NCBI GenBank assembly: GCA_019022495.1
Contig: JAFEKR010000003.1
Location: 558,001-622,000, forward strand
Direction of reading: 5' to 3'
DNA: 64,000 bases
Origin: Epichloe hybrida
Lineage: Eukaryota; Ascomycota; Sordariomycetes; Hypocreales; Clavicipitaceae
This document shows positions 49,701-63,047 of this stretch, piece after piece (within the stretch, counting starts at the first letter, position 1; every line of letters begins with the position of its first letter). Made by a program: the position numbers and the translations under genes. The notes beneath the pieces are model-generated. The model ran no database searches. It was not told where the DNA came from and saw only the letters and a program-made list of their open reading frames with translations.

Positions 49701-50325
49701 TTGCCTGCCGTAGCTGTTCCGGCGAGCAGGAAATAACGTCGCAGATATAGTCGAAGACGCGGCCTATCGTCATGCGAAGGCTCTTAACAAGATCATCCGG
49801 CAAAGCAGCCGCCTGTTTCCCCTTGCCCTTCTCTGGGCCTGTTTGCATGTCAGAATGGATCGTGCAGAATAGTGGTGTGTTCCAAGCTTCGTCATCGCCA
49901 CAGTCGCAACATCCGCTGTTTCCAACGGAGATCTGTATGCGGACCATGTGACCAGTGTGATCTGTCGAATCGAAGCATCGACTGCATAGACAGCATGTCT
50001 CGTCTGTCCCACATGTGCGACACATATAAGATGCCTCTCCCGGCTTGAAGATGTGTCCGCATCGTTTTCCGCGAGCTGCTTCTGTGTATTCAGCACCCTC
50101 GACCGCCCCTTGAGCATCGCTTAGTTTCAAAGTTTCATTCAGTTTTCCTTCGGGGAACAAGAGTCGCATATAATCATTATTGCCACCAGCCAGAGACCAA
50201 AACAAGCTTCGCAGAAGCTCTTGTGCAGCCTCCTCAGTATAGCGATAGCCAAAACGAGCTGGCAAATCTGCCAGTAGCTGGCAGAGCTGCTGCTCTTGTG
50301 TAGACATGACTGTTTCCATGCTCAT
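43772..50325 (-). CDS. UBR1: E3 ubiquitin ligase UBR1 (N-recognin)
   Basis: Exons 50325-44120 and 44039-43772 join to 2158 codons (2157 aa), near the usual fungal UBR1 length. It recognises N-degrons and, with a Rad6-type E2, ubiquitinates N-end-rule substrates. The UBR-box zinc finger at about 88-158 shows dense Cys/His (CGHIF, MCRTCGTDETCCLCSRCF, SGCCDCGDDEAW) that binds basic N-termini. A ClpS-like domain at about 233-320 (CNDFALILWNDEKHTVQEV) binds bulky hydrophobic N-termini. An acidic disordered insert follows (about 420-500). The RING-H2 at about 1369-1516 begins CILCQEEADDRR, contains SSCGHMMHYRCF and ends FVCPLCKA. The 80-nt intron near the 3' end (GTAAGT donor) rejoins AQQHMRK to CQKNIGVYLNVRKC; the C-terminus GVPSVISRRLEAEINNGGW is the conserved UBR tail. 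The ORF before the intron is one very long exon, which is common in this family. Confidence 0.97.
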
Positions 50326-51095
50326 GATCCTGTCATTCCCGTCGCCGTGTACTCGATCGAGAGATTCGGGGAGAACTGTCTCCTTGTTGGAGTGGGGGAG
50401 GTGGGAGCAGCTTAGTCGGTAAGGTTGCTGACAATTGCGACGGTCATGGACACGTCAGGCAACGGGGCTCAGTAGAAAAGGAACTGGATATATTATGCGT
50501 AGGTAAGAGGATAGCAATGGGCTTTTGCCTTGCCAAAAGAGCGCGATTTGCGGGGATTCGGCTCTTGATGATCTCGGGACAAGTTTCGAGCCGTCTGGTG
50601 CTTTGTTCTGGTTCTGGCGTGGTTTGGGTTTTGGTGGGAGGTTTCGCCCCTCTGAGGCACCACCGACGTCAGTCAGCTACAGCCTACTTACTACTGTACA
50701 TGCACTGCACGAGCTGGAGCACTGCGCAACAAGCTTCGTTGGTTGGTTGGTTGTCCTGCTCCGAGGAGACCCCGTCACTGCCCGTTTGGCAACAGGCAGC
50801 CTCGACTGTGTTCAACTCTTCAAATTCGCCTGCTGCTACACAATTCGGGCTGAGAAGAATAGGTAGCATTCGTCAAGTGGGAAATCACGTCTCAGTAGAG
50901 CGAACCAGTACCCGCACAGACCGAGGAAGGGCTATGCAGACGAGCCACTTTCACAGCAACAGGACACACGATCATCTCCTATTCCCAAGCATTGCGTGAA
51001 AATGACCTCTATTGAATTGTACAAGTCTAATAGAAACCGAGACCGCAAGCCGTCTTACACTTCCCGCCCATCAGATACACGTTCCATCCCAACCC
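50326..51095. other. Intergenic between QCR9 stop and UBR1 start
   Basis: About 0.8 kb, the UBR1 promoter and QCR9 3' flank. Nothing gene-like is seen. Confidence 0.6.
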
Positions 51096-51548
51096 TTACT
51101 CCTCGTCCTCGTCGCCACCCTCAACATACTTGTTTCGGATGTCCTTCCATTGTCGCTATATGAGCCGTTAGTATCGCGTGCCTGTGCATACTACTTCCCA
51201 TGCAAAAACTCACGCCGCGGTTGTGGTTGTCCCACCACTTGTTGATGCCGTTGTTGAAGCCACTGGCGGTGAAGTCAGTCAGTCAAATCATGATTTCTTG
51301 CCACGAGGGTGCCATACACTTCGAAGGCGAAGCCAGCACCGAAGACTGCCGCCAGCATGGCGTAGTTCTTTCGGAATAGAGCGCTATCGTCCGTGATTAG
51401 TTTCAAGTTCGTGGTTGCTGTCGGTGGATCGGCTTTCTTCGAGGTACTTGCCTGTAGAGGGAGTTGGCGAAGGACTGTCGGAAGCGGGATTAGTTTGGGG
51501 TTTGGGGTTTTTCCTAAACATTGCGCGGTCGCCGCGGGAGCTTACCAT
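51096..51548 (-). CDS. QCR9: Cytochrome bc1 complex subunit 9 (Qcr9), five exons
   Basis: Hand-built from five exons: 51548-51546 (only the ATG), 51474-51452 (23 nt), 51383-51318, 51262-51214 and 51155-51096. They total 201 nt, giving 66 aa. The protein begins MSFANSLYSALFRKNYAML and continues AAVFGAGFAFEVGFNNGINKW, then WDNHNRGRQWKDIRNKYVEGGDEDEE. This matches Qcr9, a tiny single-span inner-membrane subunit of respiratory complex III: helix at about 17-34 and the conserved NRGRQWKDI motif. Intron 2 has a GC donor with the perfect context AG-GCAAGT; the nearby GT (4 bp on) would break the frame, so GC-AG splicing is needed. The last intron has a textbook TACTAAC branch site. No single reading frame covers the gene, so ordinary ORF calling misses it. 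Confidence 0.92.
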
Positions 51549-52526
51549 TGTGACTGATCTTGCAATTGAGCACTGCGATGTACAGTATCAGGGGGCGATG
51601 TGCCGTGAAGCGGTCGTCGGTTGGATTCGTCTCGAGGTATGAAGGAATGGCTCGGAAAGATGCCGGGGAAATTCGCGATGGACTGAGGCAGCCTTTGCAT
51701 GCGTTCTGATTGGCTGCGTCGGCTTTGTGCAGCGCCACCTTAACTTCGGCGACGCTTACTCCGTACAAAGAGCACTGGGTGCACTGGGTTAGTTACAGCT
51801 GCTCAAGGCAATCTTCAGGCGTACCTGATTTGCATTCCCTCATTTGTCAGAATCGAAGCTATTCAGAGCCAAAATGCGAGAATTCCTTACAGTGTGCGAA
51901 GATCTCAGGCGGGTTGCGGACCCCACGCCTCTTCTACTAGTTAGTATAAGCACGGTACTTTTCGTCACGGGTGTTGGAGCTGTACATACATTCTTACGAG
52001 TCTCTTTGTGTCTTCTCTTCATGTACATGTATCAGAAAGCCCTAGTACTACTATAACAGGAGTCTCTCGTTCCCTTCATCTGCCCTTATTATCATTGGCC
52101 TAAATGCCTATCCGTGCTTCGCCTGAGGTCTTCGTGTAACCAAAGGGATGGTTAGATGCATTATGCAGGTACTTGACTGGCTTCTTTCCCTAATGACTTT
52201 AGAAGATGTCGTCTTTCGAAACGGATTCCTGTTGATTATTAACAGTCTTCCCGTCAGCTTGGCAAGCAGGGGTCGTCGACACTGAAGTGGGGGTCCGCCA
52301 ACTTGCAAACGCGCCGCCCCACGCAAATGCCGACCAGGCTCAATCTTGAACGTGCGATTCTCACGGGCGCATCTACTTCTTCTAGCGCACTCAGGTGCGC
52401 TGCGAGCATTCGAGTCTTCTTTCCTTGCCTCAGTTACGCTTACATTCTTCTTCGCCGTCGTTACCCCCGCTTACGTTGTCTCCCAAGGCTGGCTGGCTAG
52501 CGCTGCCCCCGGACTGGTCCTCCAAA
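51549..52526. other. Divergent promoter region of QCR9 and PYM
   Basis: About 1 kb between two diverging genes. TACTCCGTA lies at 51758-51766, roughly 210 bp upstream of the QCR9 ATG. No gene seen. Confidence 0.6.
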
Positions 52527-53138
52527 ATGCCTTCCGAGGTCACGAACGCAGGAATTGTCACGAACGCAGGTAGCGGAGAGCGCCACATCCCCGAGTCAGT
52601 TCGTCCTGATGGAAGCACCCGCAAAGCCATCAAGATTCGTCCTGGGTATCGCCCACCCGAAGATGTCGAAGTGTATAAGAACCGAACAGCCGAATCGTTT
52701 CGCGAGCGAGGTCGAAGGATCGGAATTCCAGGAGCCGGTGGGCTAAAAGAAGAAACACCAGAGCAAAGCTCCTCTGCTGCTGGCAATAAGAATGCCAAGC
52801 GACGAGAGGCTCGTAAAAAGGCGAAGGCTACTGCGGACAACGGAACCACGAATGATGACAAGCAGGCGCCTGTCGAGGCGCCAAAAGCCGATGAAGTGGA
52901 CCCTGAGGCTGAGCGTGAAAGGAAGGCCCGTAATCTTAGGAAGAAACTGAAGCAGGCTAAGGAGCTCAAAAGCAAGAAGGATGATGGTGAAGCACTTCTG
53001 CCCGAGCAGATTGCAAAAGTCATCAAGATCAACGAGCTTATCCGTGAGCTCGATGCGCTTGGCTTCGACGCCGAGAGTGAATCTAAGCCCAAGTCTTCCG
53101 GCAGCTCTTCAAAGGTTACGACGGATGATAAAAAGTGA
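52527..53138 (+). CDS. PYM: PYM / WIBG family, partner of Y14-Mago
   Basis: Single exon, 203 aa. PYM binds the Mago-Y14 core of the exon junction complex and, through its C-terminus, the small ribosomal subunit, promoting EJC disassembly on translating mRNAs. The Mago-binding N-terminal domain is seen at about 18-53: GERHIPESVRPDGSTRKAIK and RPGYRPPEDVEVYKNR. The middle is low-complexity (Ala/Lys/Glu), and the C-terminal helix region RNLRKKLKQAKELKSKK, then LPEQIAKVIKINELIRELDALGF, resembles the eIF2A-like part. Start at MPSEVTNAG chosen because the frame before it lacks family sequence. A small direct duplication (TCACGAACGCAGG twice, about 52541 and 52558) doubles VTNAG near the N-terminus. 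Confidence 0.92.
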   Translation: MPSEVTNAGIVTNAGSGERHIPESVRPDGSTRKAIKIRPGYRPPEDVEVYKNRTAESFRERGRRIGIPGAGGLKEETPEQSSSAAGNKNAKRREARKKAKATADNGTTNDDKQAPVEAPKADEVDPEAERERKARNLRKKLKQAKELKSKKDDGEALLPEQIAKVIKINELIRELDALGFDAESESKPKSSGSSSKVTTDDKK

Positions 53139-54066
53139 GCTTGGCTCGGGATTTTATAGTAGACTGAAGACGTCTGCTGTTCTCAGATTCTGTTCGGGCT
53201 GTGGTGACGACGAAGCACAATGGGACGCTATTGATGTATTTGCATCAAGGAAATCATCTTTAGAGTCGGTACTGACACATCGCATCCACAATCTGGTACA
53301 ATGCGGCCGCATAGGTTGCATTCGCGATGCAGCAAAAGTATTTGACAGCAAGGTGACTTTAGACTGCTCACGACAAGCCGAGGCCGTGAGGGCATCGGAG
53401 CTGTGGGGAGGACGAGGTAGACGAGGCCATCCTAGTATTGCTTCTATTGCGAGAGGCTGTACTGCAGACGTTTGCGCTCGACGACGATGTGGTTGTATCA
53501 TCTTAACCAATTATTGAGGCATTGCTGTATGTACAATCAACTCCGTGATTATTAAGCGCAACGGGTCTACGAATGCCTCAGTACTTGAACCACCACTGCG
53601 ACTGACTGTACTGAGACATTCGATGCAATGATACAAGGCCTTTTGACTGTGACAATTCCATACTTGCAAACTACAGACAAGAGAGGCTACACCCCAAAAC
53701 AACCTTGATGCCCAATGCAGGGTGCAAAGGAATCACAATACAAAATTGAGCATTCAACTTTAGGGTAGCGAGCATAATATAATCTCGTTCACCTTTGCGG
53801 ATTCCGACCTTCTGCCGATCGCGTAGCGCTTGCGCTTGCCGTGGGTCTGTCGAAGGCTCCAGTGCGTGAGGTAAGCTCTCACCGTTGACGCACCTAAGCA
53901 ATGTTCACCTATCCTATCATTGACCTATCCTGTCATTGACCCGGCCCTCGCTCTCTAGACACCCGTGTATCTGCGAAAGCGATTTCAACACCTTTTTTTC
54001 CTTTTCAAACCACCGAGAGAAACCACCCTCCACAGACGACGGTAGTCCCCGTCGACCTTTGCTATC
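53139..54066. other. Intergenic between PYM and RPT4
   Basis: About 0.9 kb of PYM 3' flank and RPT4 promoter. CCTATCCTATCATTGA is partly repeated near 53909-53940. No gene supported. Confidence 0.6.
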
Positions 54067-55469
54067 ATGACACCCGAAGAAGAGCGCCAGTCCGCCCTCG
54101 ACTCGTACCGAGCGAAGCTTATTGAGTCTCGAGAGTGGGAGGCCAAGCTCAAAAATCTCCGTCTAGAGATCAAGGACCTGCAAAAAGAGTTCGACAGAAC
54201 CGAAGACAATATCAAAGCCCTGCAGAGTGTGGGACAAATCATCGGCGAGGTTTTGAAGCAGCTGGATGATGAGAGATGTATGATTCTCCCTGCACGCGTG
54301 CTTCATTATTCCACTTTTTTGTAAGGCACGGTATTCTCAATCAGCGGATTTGCTAACCTTTGGAAACAAAAGTTATTGTAAAGGCTTCATCAGGACCTCG
54401 ATATGTTGTTGGTTGCAGATCGAAGGTGGACAAGGAGAAGCTGAAGCAAGGCACTCGCGTTGCCTTGGACATGACGACCCTCACCATCATGCGCATGCTT
54501 CCCCGTGAAGTCGACCCCTTGGTATATAACATGTCACTAGAAGACCCCGGGCAAGTCAGTTTTGCTGGCATTGGTGGCTTGAACGATCAAATTCGAGAGC
54601 TGAGAGAAGTCATTGAACTGCCACTGAAGAACCCCGAGCTTTTCCTTCGAGTTGGTATCAAGCCCCCCAAGGGTGTTTTGCTATACGGACCCCCTGGTAC
54701 TGGAAAGACTCTCCTGGCAAGAGCGGTAGCCAGCAGTTTGGAGACAAACTTCCTCAAGGGTATGTTTAGACCTGTCACCAAATGACGGCAGGCAGCATTC
54801 GAGACTAATCAATCCAAACCAGTTGTTTCCTCGGCTATTGTGGACAAATATATCGGTGAATCCGCCCGACTGATTCGAGAAATGTTTGGCTATGCCAAAG
54901 AGCACGAGCCTTGCATTATCTTCATGGACGAAATAGATGCTATTGGTGGCCGTCGTTTCTCCGAGGGCACCAGCGCGGATCGAGAAATCCAGCGAACCCT
55001 AATGGAGCTTCTCAACCAGCTGGATGGCTTCGACTATCTGGGAAAGACGAAGATCATCATGGCCACCAACCGACCCGACACTCTGGACCCTGCCCTGCTG
55101 CGAGCTGGTCGTCTGGATAGAAAGATAGAGATCCCTCTACCAAACGAGGTTGGACGATTAGAGATTCTCAAGATTCACGCTCAAAGCGTAGTGGCGGATG
55201 GCGACATTGACTTCGAGAGCGTTGTGAAGATGAGTGACGGCTTGAACGGAGCTGATCTGAGAAACGTGGTGACGGAAGCGTGAGTTAAACGCCAAAAAGA
55301 ATTGCTTACCGTAGCGTCGTGAATCTGGACTAATCTTCGCATCTACAGTGGTTTGTTCGCCATCAAGGACTACAGAGATTCAATCAACCAGGACGATTTC
55401 AACAAGGCGGTGCGCAAGATGTCCGAGGCCAAGAAACTGGAAGGCAAGCTGGAGTACAAGAAGCTGTAA
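54067..55469 (+). CDS. RPT4: 26S proteasome regulatory ATPase Rpt4
   Basis: Exons 54067-54277, 54373-54759, 54823-55279 and 55349-55469 join to 392 codons (391 aa), all with GT-AG introns. Rpt4 (human PSMC6, yeast Sug2) is one of the six AAA+ ATPases in the 19S base that unfold substrates into the 20S core. Order of parts: N-terminal coiled coil ([19 protein letters not shown]), OB fold ([20 protein letters not shown]), AAA domain with Walker A GPPGTGKT (about 175), pore loop KYIGES, Walker B IIFMDEID (about 231), the arginine-finger region [10 protein letters not shown] and a helical C-terminal lid. The N-terminus [18 protein letters not shown] is the Rpt4-type start. It ends EYKKL. Another proteasome subunit gene (PRE4) lies 7 kb away, probably by chance. 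Confidence 0.97.
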
Positions 55470-56118
55470 AATCGTAATGAAGAGGATGGGATACGCAGAT
55501 ATTTCAGAGGGCCTGATGCAAATTAGAGGTCCAGTCAGAGAGCGTCACAGACGTATAGAAATGGTCCTGTAAGCGTGTACAATAATTGGTCAGCATCTTG
55601 CAATTTCTGCCTGGTCTCGACCGTGAAGTCAAGGGTGCTTGGGATTATGTGACTATCAGGTGTTGCTCTGAATTTCGAATACTTCACCTAGACTAGCTTT
55701 GTCCTGCTTGTTCTTCTTTCAACTCCACATGCTCTGGAACGACCTTGGTAATCGACGACAGACCGATACAGTCAATGACAGAAAAAAAGGCTTCCACACA
55801 CACTGCAAAAAGACACATATGCCAACCAACATATCAGTGATTGGGCAGAGCCAACTTGCTGCACTATGTATACTGTATCAAGAACTCAGCGGTTCTAACA
55901 ACTTGGAAAGTAAGCTTCAAGGGTAGCAGCACTTATAGCGAAGCCTGCGCTTTATTCCTTGAGCTTTTTGGAGCTTTCTTCAAGGGCGGCCCAACGGTCT
56001 GCAGGCAAGATGGACCGCCTGCCCACATTAATTATTAAGTCTCCTCCCGCGCAACAATATTAAAAGAGAGCGGATGAATGAAAGACTTTGTTAATTGCCA
56101 AAAATAAAAGGAAGTCAA
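55470..56118. other. Intergenic between RPT4 and the 5S rRNA gene
   Basis: About 0.65 kb. No coding region. The A/T-rich end at 56091-56115 holds the Pol III terminator of the 5S gene (T runs on the minus strand). Confidence 0.6.
56095..56118 (-). terminator. Pol III T-run terminator of the 5S gene
   Basis: On the minus strand, about 10 bases after the 5S 3' end, the sequence reads TTTTATTTTT. T4 or longer runs end Pol III transcription. Confidence 0.6.
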
Positions 56119-56237
56119 ACATACAACACCGAGAATTCGCTGGTCGTCACCGACCCAACTACTACTCCGGCGCTCGCTAGGTTATCATAGGAGATCGGAC
56201 GGGATCCAGATTTTGGCTAGCGGCTGTGGTCGTATGT
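56119..56237 (-). rRNA. 5S ribosomal RNA gene
   Basis: About 119 nt on the minus strand. It begins ACATACGACCACAGCC and ends GGTGTTGTATGTT, and the two ends pair as helix I. Diagnostic 5S words are seen in order: GGATCCCGTCCG, GTAGTAGTTGGGTCGGTGAC and GACCAGCGAA. Compared with the Neurospora-type sequence as I know it, one internal helix has changed on both sides (CCGCTAG opposite CTAGCG), which keeps pairing and argues for a working gene instead of a decayed copy. TTTTATTTTT directly downstream on the minus strand fits a Pol III terminator. Single dispersed 5S genes are usual in filamentous ascomycetes. The exact ends could be off by one or two bases. Confidence 0.9.
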
Positions 56238-57430
56238 GAAGAGCGGAGGGGGTGAATTAATTTATAATTGCGCAAAAGATGTGATGATGGAGAAGGCTGT
56301 TGTGGTGAGTTCTGGGCGGCTTTTGTCAATATGAGAGCAATGAGCTATAGGATGATTGAAGTGTACTTGTGAGCCTTGTGATTACAAAGATAATAAGTGC
56401 TTTTGAATAGATCATTGCATTCAAAAAATTGCACACCCGCTTCTGTCTTGTTACGAAAACGAAGGCGTGCACTTTTCATGAAGTTTTCGTGTACAAGGAC
56501 AACACATACTGCAAATTGAACTCTCCTCTGTTCCGGAACGGAGTCCAAAGATGGTCCACGTCACGACTGAGAAAAAAAGGTAATGGCTCGAATGGCCGTT
56601 TTAGCTTCAAGTGTATGCCATGGTGTGTAGAGCTGATAATAATAACTTTTGGTCTTATGGCAAGGTGACTGTGGTCCAGGACGCGGTTTGGTCAAAACAC
56701 ACGCATCACATCCCACTTGGGGCTCTTATGCTGTATTCTCGGTTGATGGTATACTGGCAAAACTTGCAAAGCCGGATCATCATGCGGACACTAAAGTGCA
56801 TGTCGTGGCTTTTGCAGAGTTGGGATCTTGTTGTGCTAACTTTCTCACGTTGTAAGTTTGGTATTAGCTATTACATGCGGTGTTGCTGGAGGCCTGGAAA
56901 TTCTCCGCTTCACGAGGCGAACGTGACAAGACAAAAGCCCACACCTTTTGGTGTCTGCCTCGGCATGGCTGCAGATATATTGAGAAGCCCCGTCTCGCGA
57001 CGTAGATGGGTGTGTGTCCGAGGCTGAATCAGACAGCTGATTGGCAGCTAGGATGGAATTGGAAGCTGGGTGGAAATGTCAACCCCAGGATCACAGAGAC
57101 GTCTTTCACGAGAATACTTGGTCGACAGATTCCCGACTGAAGAGATAACCTACCGGGTTAAAAATGAGTCGCCAAGACCGTTCCACGTTGATTTTCTCGT
57201 GATAGGATCCGCGGCGGCTGACCGAGAGCCAGGTGGGTCCCGGGACGATAATACATTATATCCGAACGGCATTAGTGCAGAGGGCTGTGGCCAAGCAGAA
57301 TCAAGGAGTTCCTCAGTTCCTCACCTTATTACTTGACGTGTTGGCGGGTGCTATTCTTGGACACTTGGCGCAGGTGCCACAAAATGAGGCTGTGAAGACG
57401 GAATTGTAAGCGCGATCTTGGCACTCTTGG

Positions 57431-57766
57431 CTGTACATACATGTAGTGCTTTTTCAATCATGCAGTGGTGACTAGGCCCAAAACAGAAGAGCCATCTTTC
57501 CGCGCAAATTTATAAGAGGAGTGACCTCCTGTAATTCTTAGGACACAGGAACTAGCTAGTTCTACCTTTGTAGAATTACTATAGGCTATAATAGAAGCCT
57601 AAAAACGCGTTTTCCATCTCGTATGTGTATTTAATAAAATGCTATGGAATGCCTGGATTACAGGAGGTCACTCCTCTCACAAATTTGCGGGAGGAGGCAC
57701 CTTTTCTGGTTTAGGCCTAGTTGCTGCTGCATGATTGAAAAATCACTACTGCATGTTCACGTGTTG
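57431..57766 (-). mobile_element. MITE with long inverted repeats, MULE-like, copy 2 (diverged)
   Basis: About 336 bp, same family as 34827-35174 but inserted the other way round: the internal GCCTAAAAACGCGT here reads ACGCGTTTTTAGGC in copy 1. The right end is intact (the reverse complement starts CAACACGTGAACATGCAGTA). The left end is decayed, matching only from about CATGTAGTG onward, and I find no target duplication, so this is the older copy. It keeps the inner TTTTTCAATCATGCAG and TAGGCCC blocks on both sides. No coding capacity. Left boundary approximate. Confidence 0.82.
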
Positions 57767-58548
57767 CAATAAAAGAAGAGAGACTGACGGAGAAAAAAAA
57801 AAGTCGAGGGGAAATATCATGGGCGTGACCGGCAGCGCGCGTGGATTGGCGCCCTGTGAATACGAGCAAATGACGTCGAGGTTGAGAAGTTGAGACACCA
57901 GGCGGACAACAGACGGACACCAGACGAAATGGGACGCCAATTGACCAGTAGAAGTCACTGGGTACTGATTGGCACTGATGGGCACTGAGCCTCGTCGTGT
58001 CCAAGTCAACTTTGTTGCCGGGGGCATACATGGAAAAGAGGGTCCACCGACGTCAGGGCCATGGTGAAGCTCTCTTGAACAATGGTAGCAGTCGGATCAA
58101 TTAATTCAATTGAAATTTGATAGCCAGCCCCCTCTATCGGGCCCTCTGTTGGGGACAAGGGCGCATGGCGTTTGTTGGCCTCTGCCGCGTTCGTCGTTGC
58201 GGCAACATTCAGACTCGCCAAACAGCGCAACGGCAACGGGGCAGTGGCTCGGCTTTCACAGGCGATATTACATACATGTACGGATTACGGACTACGGACT
58301 ACGTATTACGGTACGGTACACATGTAATCCGTACATGCGGAGTACATGCGGATTAAAAACATCATGATTCAATCCTGGTCCCGGTACCGTGTCGGCTGCC
58401 TGCCGCTGCTTCTTTCTTTGGAGGACCTGTCGGACCCCCCCCCTCGACCCCCGGCCCCTCTCTTCCCCCTCCACCCCTGAAGCCCCACTGATTGGAGCTG
58501 AGCCCCAAGCCTCAAACGACTCCTGGTTGCTGGCCTTGTTGCTAGCCT

Positions 58549-58597
58549 TGTTGCTGTTGCTGTCACTGACTGTTGCTGTTGCTGTTGCTGTTGCTGA
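58549..58597. repeat. CTGTTG microsatellite upstream of GFA1
   Basis: Interrupted CTGTTG/CTGTCA units, about 180-220 bp upstream of the GFA1 ATG, probably in the promoter or leader. Confidence 0.8.
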
Positions 58598-58773
58598 CCA
58601 CGCACAACATCATCTTCCTGCTTCCTCAACCCCACTCCATACATAAATCAATCAGCCCCCTCCTCCTGTTGATGCAGACGTGCCATTCCATCTCTCGCTA
58701 TTCCTTCTTTTGACCTCACTGCAGTCTCCGTTGTAGCATTACATATTATCTGAGCACAAGTGGCATATTGACA

Positions 58774-61353
<2,580 letters not shown>

Positions 61354-62120
61354 AATGGCCAAGCCAAAAGTTGTCCATTCACTAGCTGCACTGGCGTGTC
61401 TCGCTGGCGTGTCACCATGTTGCGGCTGGTGTGAGGTGCCGTTTGCATACGGATGTGTGGTGGTACGATGACTGCAGATGCATGCATGCGTGCACTTGGC
61501 AGCGACATTGAGCGGATCATGGGAGTTTTTTTTTTAGAAGTTCATTTTCACTGGTTTATTTTTTAATTGTGTCACTGTCGGGAATGAATAGCGATTTGGT
61601 TGCAGAGTTTGGCTGCAATTTGATAATGCATGCCCTTGGGGTGCACAAAGTCGGGTCGGTTTTCCGAGGGAACAAAATACGCGTGTTGGCAAGCCTTCCT
61701 TTTTTGGCAGCTTGCAAACTACGAACATGTAGCAAATTCAAATTCAAGCGAATAATGCTTGGAGCAACTAAAGTCCCCATGAATGCCATGACGGAGCAAT
61801 ATTAGATGTGACGACGGTATATAGGGAAGAAAAGGGAAACAGTTTTTTTTTTACTACTACACAGTGACTTTGGTTTCACTCCTATAGGCAAAACCCGTCG
61901 CTAACAAAAGCCACGCCGTCAGGTTGGCAACACACATACTTTGTGTGTGTAGACCAGGCTGAAGCCATCATGCTCGGAAGGTGTTCGGCCCTCAATATCC
62001 TGGAGATGTTTCAACAAAGACAACTCCTCGTGCCGCCTTGGTCACATACGAGAAATGCTCCAGCCTGCCAGATTCCATGGTCAAAATGAGAAGATGACGC
62101 ATTTCCTCTACCATGGTACT
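61354..62120. other. Convergent intergenic region between GFA1 and PRE4
   Basis: About 0.77 kb containing both 3' flanks and two T-rich runs (near 61527 and 61845). No gene seen. Confidence 0.6.
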
Positions 62121-63047
62121 TTACACTGTTTGTGTTCCGTAGCCCTTGATTCTCTCGGCAAAAGCCCAGCTCTGGTCCTCCAACTTTTCATTTTCTGTAA
62201 TCTCCACACCATCTTTGGTCACGACAGCCAGAGAGTAGCTGTCCAGGCTTCTGGCGTCTCTGTAGAATAAAACCTTCATGCACTCTTTGATCACGTTGAC
62301 GGCCTGTTCACGGGTGAGCTTCGCGGCGGATTCCTCATCGGGTGCGTAACGGCGCATCACGGGCTGGGCCAACATGGCGCCAAACCCCGTGGCCAGACTG
62401 GGAGACGAGTAGGTCGTTCCCAATAGATCGGCAGCAGCGAGAAAAGGCGCGCCCTGGTCGTCGAGGCCTGCCACGAGGAGGTGGTTCCACAAAGGGTCGA
62501 ACTTGGATCGGCGGCGGTACATGAGTTTGGACAGGTACCGATGGAGGTTGGAGGCGCTCAGGCGAGCCGAGTCAGGAGAGTCGTAGGCCTCGGCGAGAGC
62601 AAGATCTGTGAGATGTCGGTCGAGGTATTGCATGTCAGAAATGTCACCGCTGAAACCGACAACGGAGGCATTGGCAAATGGACGGAGACGCTTGACGTCG
62701 GTGAAGCGGGCCAGAGAGCCGTATGATGCTATTGATGAGGAGGAGGAGATGCGTTAGTGTTGGATGCCTTCTGGGGCGGGTATGTGAAGCAGAGCGGCAT
62801 ACCAAGGTTGTCGGCGGCTATGACGACGCCGTCCTTGAATTTGATGGCCACGACGGAGGTTCCTGTGACAATGGGCTGCTGTGTGTGTGCCGTGGGGGCG
62901 TTGTTCTGCATGAATGAGGCATCATATGCGCCGTATACATCGTCTCTGGGCTGTGACGGCGACTGTTAGTAGGCGCGTGGTCTTCAAATGCCTGGGAGAA
63001 GGGTTGTCGAAACGTACTCTGCCCCAGGCTTGTGGCCGGTGGTCCAT
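62121..63047 (-). CDS. PRE4: Proteasome 20S subunit beta-7 (Pre4 / PSMB4)
   Basis: Exons 63047-63018, 62950-62803 and 62728-62121 join to 262 codons (261 aa). It is a non-catalytic beta ring subunit of the 20S core. The start is [10 protein letters not shown] with a propeptide-like stretch to [15 protein letters not shown], the start of the Ntn-hydrolase fold. The beta-7 pattern follows: [73 protein letters not shown], then [16 protein letters not shown]. Both introns are GT-AG; the first sits after only ten codons. The C-terminal tail ([15 protein letters not shown]) reaches the opposite ring in yeast Pre4. Confidence 0.96.

Larger units (their letters stand above)
56238..58773. other. Gene-poor upstream region of GFA1, with MITE
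   Basis: About 2.5 kb. Holds MITE copy 2 at 57431-57766, the GFA1 promoter and leader, a TACGGATTACGG-type repeat near 58278-58345 and CTGTTG units near 58549-58597. Small open frames here have no recognisable domain. Confidence 0.55.
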
